In this document: positions 1 through 8,760 of the stretch, piece after piece | How positions within the stretch are numbered: position 1 is the stretch's first letter | Layout: each line of letters starts with the position of its first letter | Source of the DNA: Cladosporium sp. IMV 00045 | Taxonomy: Eukaryota > Ascomycota > Dothideomycetes > Cladosporiales > Cladosporiaceae | Direction of reading: 5' to 3' | Length of the DNA: 21,206 nucleotides | Assembly: GCA_001931905.2 (NCBI GenBank) | Contig: MSJI02000699.1 | Location: 4,499 to 25,704 of the forward strand | Made by a program: the position numbers and the translations under genes | Notes under the pieces: generated by a model | What the model saw: only the letters and a program-made list of their open reading frames with translations | What the model was told of the DNA's origin: nothing | Database searches by the model: none

Positions 1-23
1 TCCTCTTTCTCCCCCTCCCACAG

Positions 24-343
24 ACATCCGCACCTGGTTTTCCAACGTCGAGCAACACGCCACCGAGGGCGTCAACAAGATCCTCATCGGCAACAAATGC
101 GACTGGGAGGAGAAGCGCGCGGTGTCGACGGAGCAGGGCCAGGCGCTCGCCAACGAGCTCGGCATCCCCTTCATGGAGGTCAGCGCCAAGTCCAACATCA
201 ACGTGGAAAAGGCCTTCTTCTCCCTCGCCTCGGACATCAAGAAGCGCATCGTCGACACCCAGCAGCCCCAGCAGCAGCAGCAGAGCTCCGTCAACGTCAA
301 CGGCGGCCAGCCTTCGGGCGGTATGGGCAAGAACTGCTGCTAA
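24..343 (+). CDS. SEC4: SEC4/Rab8-family secretory GTPase, C-terminal part (5' end outside window)
   Basis: Last exon of a Rab GTPase. Bases 1-23 are the pyrimidine-rich end of an intron (CCCACAG), and the exon opens in the middle of an Asp (or Asn) codon, giving 105 further residues to the TAA at 341-343. The G4 guanine-binding motif ([10 protein letters not shown]) and the G5 motif (SAKS) are both visible. A hypervariable tail with a short Gln run (CAG repeats) ends in a Cys-Cys pair, the usual double geranylgeranylation signal of Rab proteins. The stretch reading [10 protein letters not shown], followed by the NKCDW box, is close to Sec4/Rab8 (SrgA in Aspergillus), which drives docking of post-Golgi vesicles at the growing tip through the exocyst. 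Switch regions and the P-loop lie upstream of the window, so Sec4 versus another Rab8-like paralogue rests on the C-terminal half only. Confidence 0.9.
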
Positions 344-733
344 GAGGAGTGAAGCATGAAGAGAAAAGAAAAGAATTGAAATTGCAAAGAAGAAAGCAAG
401 AGAGCAGATTCATAAAACCAGAATTACGATGATGGTTTGATGGCACAGAGCGAAAATGGGACAAAAGACAATGCACAAGCAACTCCGAGAGCGCTCACGC
501 ATCGTCACGACACATGATCGCGAAGCCTTGCTCCTGCTCTCTCGCGCTGGATTCCAGACTGCTGTCTCTTTCGACATATACATTATGGAGAAAAGAGAAG
601 CAGCAGAGATCGGAGCCCGGGCACGAGCATATTACATACTTTCCTCTCTTGTTTCTCTTATTTCTCCCTCGGGTTCTTGGGGCACAGGAGCCCAGGTTCC
701 TGGTAGATACGGGTGGTGTTTTTGACTTGTTCC

Positions 734-754
734 TTTTTTTTTTTTTTTTTTTTT
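734..754 (+). repeat. Poly-T tract, 21 bases
   Basis: Uninterrupted run of 21 T in a T/C-rich stretch about 390 bases past the SEC4 stop. Homopolymers of this kind are common in fungal UTR and intergenic DNA. Confidence 0.95.
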
Positions 755-938
755 CTTTCTGGTTTTTCCCTTATCTATTTACCCCTTGTTTTCTCGCTGG
801 GCGTTCTGTTTTAATGAAATTACTTTGAACTTTTCCAATCATGTTGTCAGTTTCATTTTCCCCTCATGGCGAAAGCAACCGGGGCTTTGATGGTGGTATT
901 TTTGTTCCATATTGACCGGTCTGACGATTCTTCCTTGT

Positions 939-959
939 TGCTGCTGCTGCTGCTGCTGC
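939..959 (+). repeat. TGC triplet microsatellite (7 units)
   Basis: Seven perfect TGC units in a row, in non-coding DNA between SEC4 and the kelch gene. Likely length-polymorphic. Confidence 0.95.
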
Positions 960-1610
960 GTCTCTCGTCCTCAACCTATCTCTCTGGTCAGGTGTACTTT
1001 GTGTAGTTGAGATAGTTGAGAGGGTCTGAGAGAAGCATTCATGCAATTGTACAGAGAGGAATGGACTTTTTCTTATTCTCTCTCTCTTTTGAAGTCTTGT
1101 TCTCTGCATGTAGTTGGAATATGAGGGTGATGGTTCTGTTTTGTGTTTTGGCTGATGTGGTGGAGTCGAGTTGATCTTTGTGCCTTTTCTGGATGGAACA
1201 ACATACATTGTCCGTATATTTCATTGAAGTCTTAGCGTTCATGCTGCTCAGAGATTTAAGGTAAGCGTACATGTAAGTGATGTTCATCGATCACTACTGC
1301 TAATCATCAGCCTTGTTTCCAGTGCCACGCGTGCATCCCACCTTGATCGCCCCGCAAGGAACCAAATAAGCAAACAGCAACGTCATCAGGTAGCCTTCAT
1401 GTTTCGATCTCCTTGCTCTCATGTCAACATTGCAACTTACAACTTGAATGCTCTTGTGTTATTGATCGTAATCCTACACTTGAAGCTTAAAGGCCTGATT
1501 TGACCACCAATCTACCAGAAATCTAAGGCAATTGCTACACCCTACCTCGATCAGGCCATCCAATCTTCCAGACTCTTTAACGGCAAGCTGCACCCTCTGA
1601 CAAACAAACC

Positions 1611-2997
1611 ATGGCCGAAGCCGCCGGCGCCCTATACGGCGTCAAAAACGTGATCGAATCCGCCGCCCTCCTGGCCAAAGGCATCTACGATCCCACGCTC
1701 CCTTTGAAAGCAACTTTCAAGCCAATCCCGGCACCCGACCTCCCACGGGCATTCCACAGCCTGTCCGTCATAGCCGGGCGAGCGTACATCTTCGGAGGCA
1801 GAACGACCGGCAAGGATGGCGGGCAGGAGATGGCGGACAATGATATGCATGTTGTGATTCTTCCTTCTTCGGGTGTGGAGAGTTCGGATTATTTGCGTGT
1901 CGAAGCGACAGGCGAGGCGCCGCCGAAGAGGTATGGGCATAGGGCGGCGGTGGTTGACGAGCAGATCTTTGTGTTTGGTGGGAAGGGTGAGGGGGAGGAT
2001 CCGTTGGATGAGGCGGGCAGGTGAGTGTACTCGGAATCAAAGGAAGGAAGAAAGAAAGATCAGATGCTAACTTGCAATCAGGGTATGGGTGTTCGACACA
2101 ACACTCAACAAATGGTCACATTTCGACCCAACAGAGGGGAGTCCAATCCCAGACCCACGATGTCGCCACGCCTCAGTCGCCAGTGAACATCCCAAACCAA
2201 CATCCAAAGCACCCTCCAAGGACATCCTTCCCCAAGCGCCTCCAGACCCTGAGAAAACGCTCCCCGATATCCCCTCCCCCGGCACCTACGGCACACTAAT
2301 CGTGCAAGGCGGGCTTGGAAAATCCGGCAGCCAGTTAAACGACATGTGGACCTTCGACATCGCCTCCCGAACCTGGGCTGAACTCCCCGAACCGAACTCC
2401 CCCGCCTCCGGCCAGCCCAGCCTCGCCCTCGTCGACCGCCGACTGTACTGCTACTCGCGCGCGCAAGCGAGCTACCTCGACCTGACGCACGGCGGGTTCA
2501 ACGACGGCTCCGGCGCGGGCGAGCTGGGTCTCGCTCCCCTGGGGCCCTGGTCGACGATCCACCACGTCGCGGACGCGGAGGACGTGGCGCACCCGGGCGA
2601 GCGGTGGGGGGCGTCGCTCACGCACGTCACGACGGGGCAGGGCAGGCATTACCTCTTGCTCATCGGGGGGCTTTCGCCGACTAACGAGCCGCTGGAGGAT
2701 GTCTGGGCGCTGCAGCTCAAGCCCGAGGGGATGACTGCTGCTTCGTTTAAGGATGCGGCGAGGTTGGCTATTAAGAAGGATACGGGCGAGGCGGAGTGGA
2801 GGGAGGTGAAGTATCATGATAAGGAAGGGAAGGTGGTGGAAGAGGGGAGGGTTGGGAGAGGGGTCGGTGTGAGGACGGGGTTTGCGTCTGCTGAGGCGAC
2901 GGAGGTGGTCGATGGGGCTAGTGTGATGGTTTGGGGTGGGGTGGGGAGGGATGGGAAGGTGGTTAGTGAGCCTTTGTTGGTCGGTGTTGATCGATGA
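1611..2997 (+). CDS. Kelch-repeat beta-propeller protein, 441 aa
   Basis: Two exons, 1611-2020 and 2082-2997. The intron starts GTGAGT, has a GCTAAC branch point and ends CAATCAG; joining restores an Arg codon and gives VWVFDTT in the new frame. The protein is 441 residues. Kelch blades are visible as Gly-Gly doublets after hydrophobic strands: RAYIFGGR (57-64), QIFVFGGKG (118-126), TLIVQGG with the downstream W of TFDIASRTW, LLLIGG followed by DVWAL, and MVWGG near the C-terminus. These suggest five to six blades forming one propeller. There is no signal peptide, no second domain and no copper-oxidase motif. Kelch propellers usually bind partner proteins, so a scaffold or adaptor role is possible, but no specific function can be read. 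The start is the first ATG in frame, after a C/A-rich leader (ACAAACCATGG). Confidence 0.88.
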
Positions 2998-3478
2998 GGG
3001 GGGTTGATGTTTGGGTAGAATGAATGAATGCTACGATGATACGGCTGTGTTCTTTTTGCGAGTACCTTTGATCTCGATACACTGGGATACGTCCTCGACC
3101 ATTGAGAAAGCAAGCCGATCGTCCAAAGGCCTTGACATTTCTCCAGAAGGGGTCTAAACCCTGACGATTTCTGCAGACTACCAGTCGTCCAAATGGATGT
3201 TTGAATGAATCACGCTTTTGGCCCGTCGGGGGAGCCGTGCTATTTGCCCCCAAGGGTACATAGCCGACGTGCTGTGAATGGATCAATACACAAAGCTCAC
3301 GAAGGCTTATAGTTGTGGGAAAGCCGGTGGAATGAGCAGACAGCGTGATAATTACTGAGTATAGCCTCAGAAAAATCACTTCAACGTTCCATGTAATAAG
3401 TTGGACGTCTCTCGTTCCTGATATTTAATTTAACGCAACAAACCCATTCCAAGTATTCCGTTCTGAAGCTGCCTTTTC

Positions 3479-3484
3479 CCGAGG
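3479..3484 (+). promoter_or_regulatory. Candidate FarA/FarB-type box (CCGAGG)
   Basis: The hexamer CCGAGG lies about 330 bases upstream of the thiolase ATG. CCGAGG is the core bound by the FarA/FarB zinc-cluster activators of fatty-acid use genes in Aspergillus nidulans and many other ascomycetes. One six-base match in 800 bases is expected by chance about four times in ten, so this is only suggestive and rests mainly on the identity of the downstream gene. Confidence 0.35.
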
Positions 3485-3612
3485 GTAAACACACTTCCGG
3501 CCAAGTCCTTGCCGACGACGGTGCCGACTCCACGTTACGCACCCACGCATCTCCTCCGCAGTGCCATCCTATCCGTACCTCGCCATTGCGCTTCCGGGTC
3601 CTTCATCCGGGC

Positions 3613-3618
3613 TATATA
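3613..3618 (+). promoter_or_regulatory. Possible TATA box of the thiolase gene
   Basis: TATATA within GGCTATATACATAG, followed by a C/T-rich tract that is typical of fungal transcription starts, 190 bases before the ATG. The implied 5' UTR is long unless the candidate leader intron (3653-3780) is removed. Confidence 0.4.
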
Positions 3619-3809
3619 CATAGTCTTGTCGTGTCTCTTGTATGTGATCATCGTGAGTACTACACTTTTTCTTGTCTTGTTTTCTTTCTCTCTACTACAC
3701 CCATCACCCGTGTCTCTCTCACCACCTCCAATCGACGATTAACTTACACATCGACAATCGTCTTTAATCAATCCAATCAGACAACACAGAAAGAGCTAGA
3801 GGAGACAAA

Positions 3810-5214
3810 ATGGCAGGCGTGATCCAAAAAGGCGCGAAGAACATCCTTCAAAAGAACCCCAACGACATCGTCTTCCTCTCCGCCCTCCGCACACCCGTCA
3901 CAAGAGCGAAGAAAGGCGGCTTCAAAGACGCCCACGACCATGAACTCCTCGCGCACGTCCTCAAAGCCACCCTCGCCGCCAACCCCAACCTCGACCCGAA
4001 ACTGATCAACGACGTGCAAATCGGCACCGTCCTCTCCGAGCTCGGCGGCAGCAAGGCAGGCCGCATGGCCGCCTGCCACGTCGGCGTGCCCGAAACCACC
4101 TCCTTCCAAACCGTCAACCGCGCCTGCAGCTCCGGGCTCGCGGCCATCACGGGCGTCGCGCACAGCATCGCCGTCGGCCAGATCGACGTCGGCATCGGCG
4201 GCGGCATGGAGAGCATGACGAAGAACTACGGTTCGCGCGCCATCCCCACCCAGCTCTGGGAGGATTTGCGCAGCAGTCCGGTCAGAGACGCCCGCGACTG
4301 CGTCATGAACATGGGCCTGACGGCGGAGAACGTGGCGGAGCGGTACGGCGTCAGCCGCGCGGAGCAGGACGCTTTCGCCGCCAGTTCGCACCAGAAAGCC
4401 GCGAAGGCACAGAAGGAAGGGTTGTTTGACAAGGAAATCATCCCCGTCACCACCCGCTGGCATCCCAACCCCGAAGTGCCGGAGCAGAGCGAGGAGATCA
4501 CCGTGACGAAAGACGACGGCATCCGACCGACCAGCACGGCCGAGGGGCTCGCGAAGATGAAGCCCGCGTTCAAGGAAGATGGCAGTCTGACGGCGGGAAA
4601 CAGCAGTCAGGTGTCGGACGGCGCGGCGGCGGCGCTGATGATGCGGCGTAGCACGGCGCAGGCGCTCGGGTTGGAGAAGAACATCATTGGGAAATTCGCG
4701 GGCACGCAGGTCGTGGGCTGCAGGCCGGATGAGATGGGCATTGGCCCCGCGCTGGCGATTCCGAAGCTGCTGGAGTACACGGGTGTGAGCAAGGAGGAGG
4801 TGGGGGTTTGGGAGATTAATGAGGCTTTTGCCAGCCAGGCTGTGTATTGTGTGAGACAGTTGGGGATTGATGAGGGGAAGGTTAACCCCAAGGGTGGTGC
4901 TATTGCGGTAGGTGGTCTTGCTTCTCGTTTTATCTGTTTGGTCGTTGTCGAGATGCTGGGCCGTGGACGACAACTTCGACGCCACGGGCATTCACGATCT
5001 TTCGACCAAGCGACAGCACCGTCTCCTCTTTTGCTTCGTAATTCATTTGCTAACAACTTCTTCCCTCTAGCTCGGACATCCCCTCGGCGCAACTGGTGCC
5101 AGACAACTGGCCACGCTCCTGCCGGAGATGGAGAGGCAGAGCCAGCAGCTCGGCGTCATCAGCATGTGCATCGGCACCGGCATGGGCATGGCCAGCTTGA
5201 TCGTCAGGGAGTAA
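3810..5214 (+). CDS. 3-ketoacyl-CoA thiolase (acetyl-CoA C-acyltransferase type), 413 aa
   Basis: Exons 3810-4907 and 5071-5214. The 163-nt intron runs from GTAGGT to CCCTCTAG with a TGCTAACA branch point, in phase 0, and joins GGAIA to LGHPLGATGAR. All thiolase landmarks are present: nucleophile C106 in NRACSSGL, NEAF at 337-340, catalytic H369 in the GHP box, and C399 in CIGTGMGM. The NRACSSGL form resembles degradative 3-ketoacyl-CoA thiolases (POT1/FOX3, ACAA1/2) more than biosynthetic ERG10 enzymes. The enzyme would cleave 3-ketoacyl-CoA with CoA to give acetyl-CoA and a shortened acyl-CoA. The N-terminus carries no PTS2 (R-L-x5-H-L) and the C-terminus (IVRE) is no PTS1. The short lysine-containing start (GVIQKGAKNILQK) could be a mitochondrial presequence, or the enzyme may be cytosolic. 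It converges on the next gene with 84 bases between the stops. Confidence 0.9.
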
Positions 5215-5298
5215 GTAAGGTATGTCCTACGGTCACGCGAGGAGTGTGTATGTATGCGACTGTATGTAGAGCCAAGCACGTCTCAAAGAGCAAGTTCT

Positions 5299-6089
5299 TC
5301 AGCCAGCGGTTTTCTTTTTCTTCTTGCTCTTCTTGTTGGCTTTCTGTCCGAGCAATTCGTCCAAGTAGCTGGCTGGCCGCTTCCGACCGCCTCCACCACC
5401 ACCACTCTTGACAGCAGCAGCGGCAGTCGTAGTCTCTCGTGGAGCCTCGAGCCCTCCCTCTGCTTCTTGCCCAGGCTCCCCAGCCTCCGCTACATCCGCA
5501 TTCGCACCGCCGCTCTCCACACTATCCTCTGGGGTCCTCCTCAGTGGGGGAGCTGAGGTTTTGGGTCTCTTTGATTTAAAAGCAGCGGCGCGACCGCTTT
5601 CCTCTTCCTCGCTATCGCCGTCGTCTTGCGCAGATCGCTTCTTCTGAGGCTCCTTCGCTGAAGGCTTTGACGTCGCGCCCTGCGCAGCCTGAGCACCTCC
5701 TCCTCCTCCTCCCGTCCCTGACGCAGCGCTCTTGGCCAGCGCCTGCGCTTTGCGGTGCGCGTTCGCAGCTTTCTTGCCCAGCAGCGAGTCGAGCAATTTG
5801 TCGTTTGCGCCTGGGTTCCGGCGCTTGAAAGCTCCCTCCGGCAGGCCTGAGTCGTCTGTGGCTCTTTGGGCGATGGAGCCGATTCCGCCGACCTCGCTGT
5901 CGCCTCGGAAGTCGTCCTCGTCCTCTTGTCCGCGCTCGTCGGCTGCTGGGAGGAATCTTGGTGCTCTGCTTGGGACTTGGGAGGCAGCCAGGACTGGATC
6001 AGGCGCTGGCTGCGCGCGAGGGCCACGTTGGTGCGGTTGAGGATTATGTCCGCCTGGCTGAGGGATTCTTTGGTCGCGGCGCTGGGCAT
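5299..6089 (-). CDS. DUF3245-type fungal protein, reading frame broken once
   Basis: The ATG at 6089 starts a conserved N-terminal block (TKESLSQADIILNR, then ARSQRLIQSWLPP). The rest of the recognisable family pattern (acidic DERGQEDEDDF, then NDKLLDSLLGKKAA, and C-terminal SYLDELLGQKANKK with a Lys tail) lies in another frame ending at the TGA in 5299-5301. The switch must fall between about 5975 and 5941. The full span is 791 bases, one short of a whole number of codons, so one missing base would restore about 263 residues. I see no normal intron: the only phase-correct GT-AG choices are a 38-nt one (5994-5957) that deletes the SWLPP block and an 80-nt one (5976-5897) with a weak GTCCCA donor. 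The domain name DUF3245 is from memory of the pattern. The middle is low complexity (Gly run, Ala/Glu rich). The Lys-rich tail suggests a nuclear or nucleolar protein; function unknown. Confidence 0.75.
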
Positions 6090-6442
6090 GGTCGCGGGTG
6101 GCCTGCCTGGCGGGTGGCCGTGTGAGGGTTGTATGCCTTTGGGCAGGTAGTAATTATTTTTATTATGGTGAATATTGAGAGTGAGAAGATGCGACGAGAG
6201 CTGTTCGGGGGGTGTCGGGCTCTCCGCGGCGGCTGCGGCTTAGTTCGGAAGAGAGGCCGGCTAGACGAGGAGGAAGAAGAGAGGAGAGAGGCAGAGCGCG
6301 CCAGCGAGAGGAACTACTGGGCTGAGGCTTCACAGCGACTGCAAAGCTCGAAGCTCTGCCGCAAACACAGCAGTGAAAGCACTTCACTTACATCCCCCAC
6401 CCTCCTCCACCTCCCTCTCCCCTCTTCATTCTTTAGCACAAG
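6090..6442. promoter_or_regulatory. Divergent promoter between the DUF3245 gene and LSC2
   Basis: 353 bases separate the two start codons, which face away from each other, so both promoters must lie here. There is an A/T-rich patch at 6151-6180, a G/A-rich stretch around 6264-6300, and a C/T-rich tract (6390-6435) directly before the LSC2 start. No clear TATA box was seen. Confidence 0.65.
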
Positions 6443-8111
6443 ATGTTCAAGCTCGCGCGGAGTACCCAGATCGCCTCTGCGCTCAAGGGCGCATACGTAC
6501 GTCCACCCTTCACATGTCAAAGAGCGCCGCCCTGCTGCGATTCCCCCGTATAGCTAACCAACATCTCTTCCTTTCTCCAACAGAGCGCTCCCATCAGACA
6601 AGCCGCCTTCCAGCAGCGCCGTAACCTTTCCATCCACGAGTACCGCTCCGCGCAGCTTCTGGACTCGGTATGCTTCTCGATCTCCCCCAAAATTCGGCAC
6701 GCCGAAGATTCAACCGGGACTGACACTGCTGGGTGCTTAGTTCGGCATTTCCGTCCCCAAGGGCAATGTCGCTCACAATGCAAAGGAGGCCGAGGAGGTA
6801 GCAAAGAGCATTGGTATGGGGATTCCACAAAGGACACAATATATGCGCATTCGCTGACCTTCCGTCGCAGAGGGTGACGATATGGTCATCAAGGCTCAGG
6901 TCCTCGCTGGTGGCAGAGGCAAGGGTCACTTCGACAACGGCTTCAAGGGTGGTGTGAGGATCGTCTACTCGTGCGTGATACTCCTACTCTGCAGCACTCT
7001 CATACACTTTGCTAACACAAGTGCAGTCCCCGCGAGGCTAGCATCCTCGCCGACCAGATGATCGGCCACAAGCTCATCACCAAGCAGACCGGCGAGCGTG
7101 GCCGCATCTGCAACAGCGTTTTCATTGTCGAGCGCAAGTTCGCCCGCCGCGAGTTCTACCTCGCCGTCCTCATGGACCGCGCTACCCAGGGCCCCGTCAT
7201 CGTCGCCTCCAGCCAGGGTGGTATGGACATTGAGACTGTCGCCAAGGAGAGCCCCGAGGCCATCATCACCACTCCCATTGACATCAACACCGGTGTGACC
7301 GACGAGATCGCCAACGGCATTGCCGAGAAGCTTGGCTTCAGCCCCCAATGCGTCGCCCAGGGTGCCGACACCATCCAGAAGCTCTACAAGGTCTTCATGG
7401 AGAAGGACGCCACTCAGATCGAGATCAACCCTCTCTCCGAGACCTCCGACCACCAGGTCATGTGCATGGACGCCAAGTTCAGCTTCGACGACAACGCCGA
7501 CTTCAGACAGAAGGAGGTCTTCGAGTGGCGCGACACCACCCAGGAGGATGCCGATGAGGTCAAGGCCGCCGAGTCTGGCCTGAACTTCATCAAGCTCGAC
7601 GGTGACATTGGCTGCCTGGTCAACGGTGCTGGTCTCGCCATGGCCACCATGGACATCATCAAGCTCAACGGCGGCTCTCCCGCCAACTTCCTCGACGTCG
7701 GTGGCGGAGCCACCCCCGAGGCCATCAAGAACGCCTTCGACCTTATCACCGCCGACCCCAAGGTCACCGCCATCTTCGTCAACATCTTCGGCGGTATCGT
7801 CCGCTGCGACGCCATCGCCAAGGGTCTCATCTCCGTCGCCGAGACCATGAACCTGCGCATCCCCATCATCGCCCGTCTGCAGGGCACCAACATGGGCGAG
7901 GCCCAGAAGCTGATCAACGAGAGCGGCCTTAAGATCTTCAGCATTGAGGACCTTCAGACCGCTGCTGAGAAGAGTGTGCAGTTCTCCCAGATCGTCAAGA
8001 AGGGTGAGTTTTTAAACGTGCTGTCAAGCGTTTCCTCAAGTTCATCCTGCTAACATCCTTTCCACAGCGCGTGACATCGACGTCGGTGTAGAGTTCAACC
8101 TGGGCATTTAG
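6443..8111 (+). CDS. LSC2: Succinyl-CoA ligase beta subunit, mitochondrial, 443 aa
   Basis: Six exons: 6443-6496, 6584-6667, 6741-6813, 6871-6970, 7027-8003, 8068-8111. All introns are GT-AG (87, 73, 57, 56 and 64 nt), and each junction keeps the frame, giving 443 residues. The N-terminus (MFKLARSTQ, then [13 protein letters not shown]) is Arg-rich without acids, as expected for a matrix-targeting presequence; mature protein should begin near [11 protein letters not shown]. The ATP-grasp fold shows AGGRGKG (83-89) for nucleotide binding. The C-terminal ligase domain shows [11 protein letters not shown] and [11 protein letters not shown] (355-365), which contacts the phosphohistidine loop of the alpha subunit. 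The enzyme converts succinyl-CoA to succinate with ATP or GTP formation in the TCA cycle; the alpha subunit is not in this window. Nucleotide preference cannot be read with certainty. Length and order match the family. Confidence 0.96.
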
Positions 8112-8760
8112 AGCGATTGAATCTTTTCCTTTGTTGTTGGAGTTGGGCTGTCTCCAATATAGCCCAGCGCTGCGTTTGTACATTTACTGCTTACGGTCCA
8201 AATTTGATACCTGCGAAAGCACCATTATTATCTTGTACTTATGGGCAATATGCTGATTTTCCATATTTCGCACAAGCCTCCGACTTGCCGTCTTCTTAAA
8301 TGCCGCGGGTATAAGGTGCCGGCGACCCTTGTCAGGCCTGCAGAGCCATTGGAAAGCTTGCGGAGGCTTAATTAGATCTCGCCCGCTTACGCTAAAACTT
8401 TCAACGTGGGGCCTTCCCTCCACTTCGACCCTCTCGTGGAGTGTTGCTACTGCACATCATGAACTCACCATATCGTGGCAAGGGCTAGAGCCTGTTCCCC
8501 CATTCGCGTCTGGAGCCATGGGTTAATGCTAGCTTGGTAAGTGATAAGCCGCTTTGTAAGTCCTCTCGTAGCCCTTGTCTTTCTTCCTCGTCTCTGATTT
8601 TGTTCTCTTCTCTCGCACATCATATTCTCGTACACAGGTGTATCTCCACTTGCTTGCCTTTGTTTACCTTGCGAGGGCATACTATATCTCAACCAGTCAC
8701 TCGCCTTCGTCCGTATGACGGCGGAGCAGAATTACTTTTGGAGACCTTCCTCTGCGCGCA
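8112..8760. other. Intergenic region between LSC2 and ATG22
   Basis: 649 bases holding the LSC2 3' UTR and the ATG22 promoter. T/C-rich stretch at 8570-8630. No RNA gene or credible ORF was seen. Confidence 0.65.

Larger units (their letters stand above)
344..1610. other. Intergenic region between SEC4 and the kelch gene
   Basis: About 1.27 kb without a credible gene. The first part is presumably the 3' UTR of the Rab gene, A/G-rich just after the stop. A T homopolymer lies at 734-754 and a TGC triplet run at 939-959. The last 300 bases should hold the kelch-gene promoter. ORFs on both strands here have low-complexity or unrecognisable translations and were not accepted. Confidence 0.7.
2998..3809. 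other. Intergenic region: kelch 3' end and thiolase promoter
   Basis: Roughly 800 bases. The first part is 3' UTR of the kelch gene. The last 350 bases look like a promoter: a CCGAGG hexamer at 3479-3484, a TATATA box at 3613-3618, and a strongly C/T-rich leader. A GTGAGT at 3653-3658, a TTAAC at about 3740 and CAATCAG ending at 3780 could mark a 5' UTR intron. No ORF on either strand was convincing. Confidence 0.6.

Noticed and set aside
2963..3379. 138-codon minus-strand open frame after the kelch gene
   Set aside because: No motif, mixed composition, overlaps the kelch 3' end; judged to be UTR DNA.
3777..4991. Long open frame (about 400 codons) antisense to the thiolase
   Set aside because: Shadow of a GC-rich coding exon; translation is Arg/Ala/Gly/Asp-biased with no motif, while the plus strand has every thiolase signature.
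5211..5300. GTAAGT overlapping the thiolase stop codon (GA-GTAAGT), as a possible alternative splice adding a peroxisomal tail
   Set aside because: The acceptors I tried (after TATGTAG near 5270 and after TTCTTCAG near 5302) lead into the neighbouring gene's antisense sequence and end in a His-Ser tail, not a PTS1. Simple readthrough also ends without PTS1.
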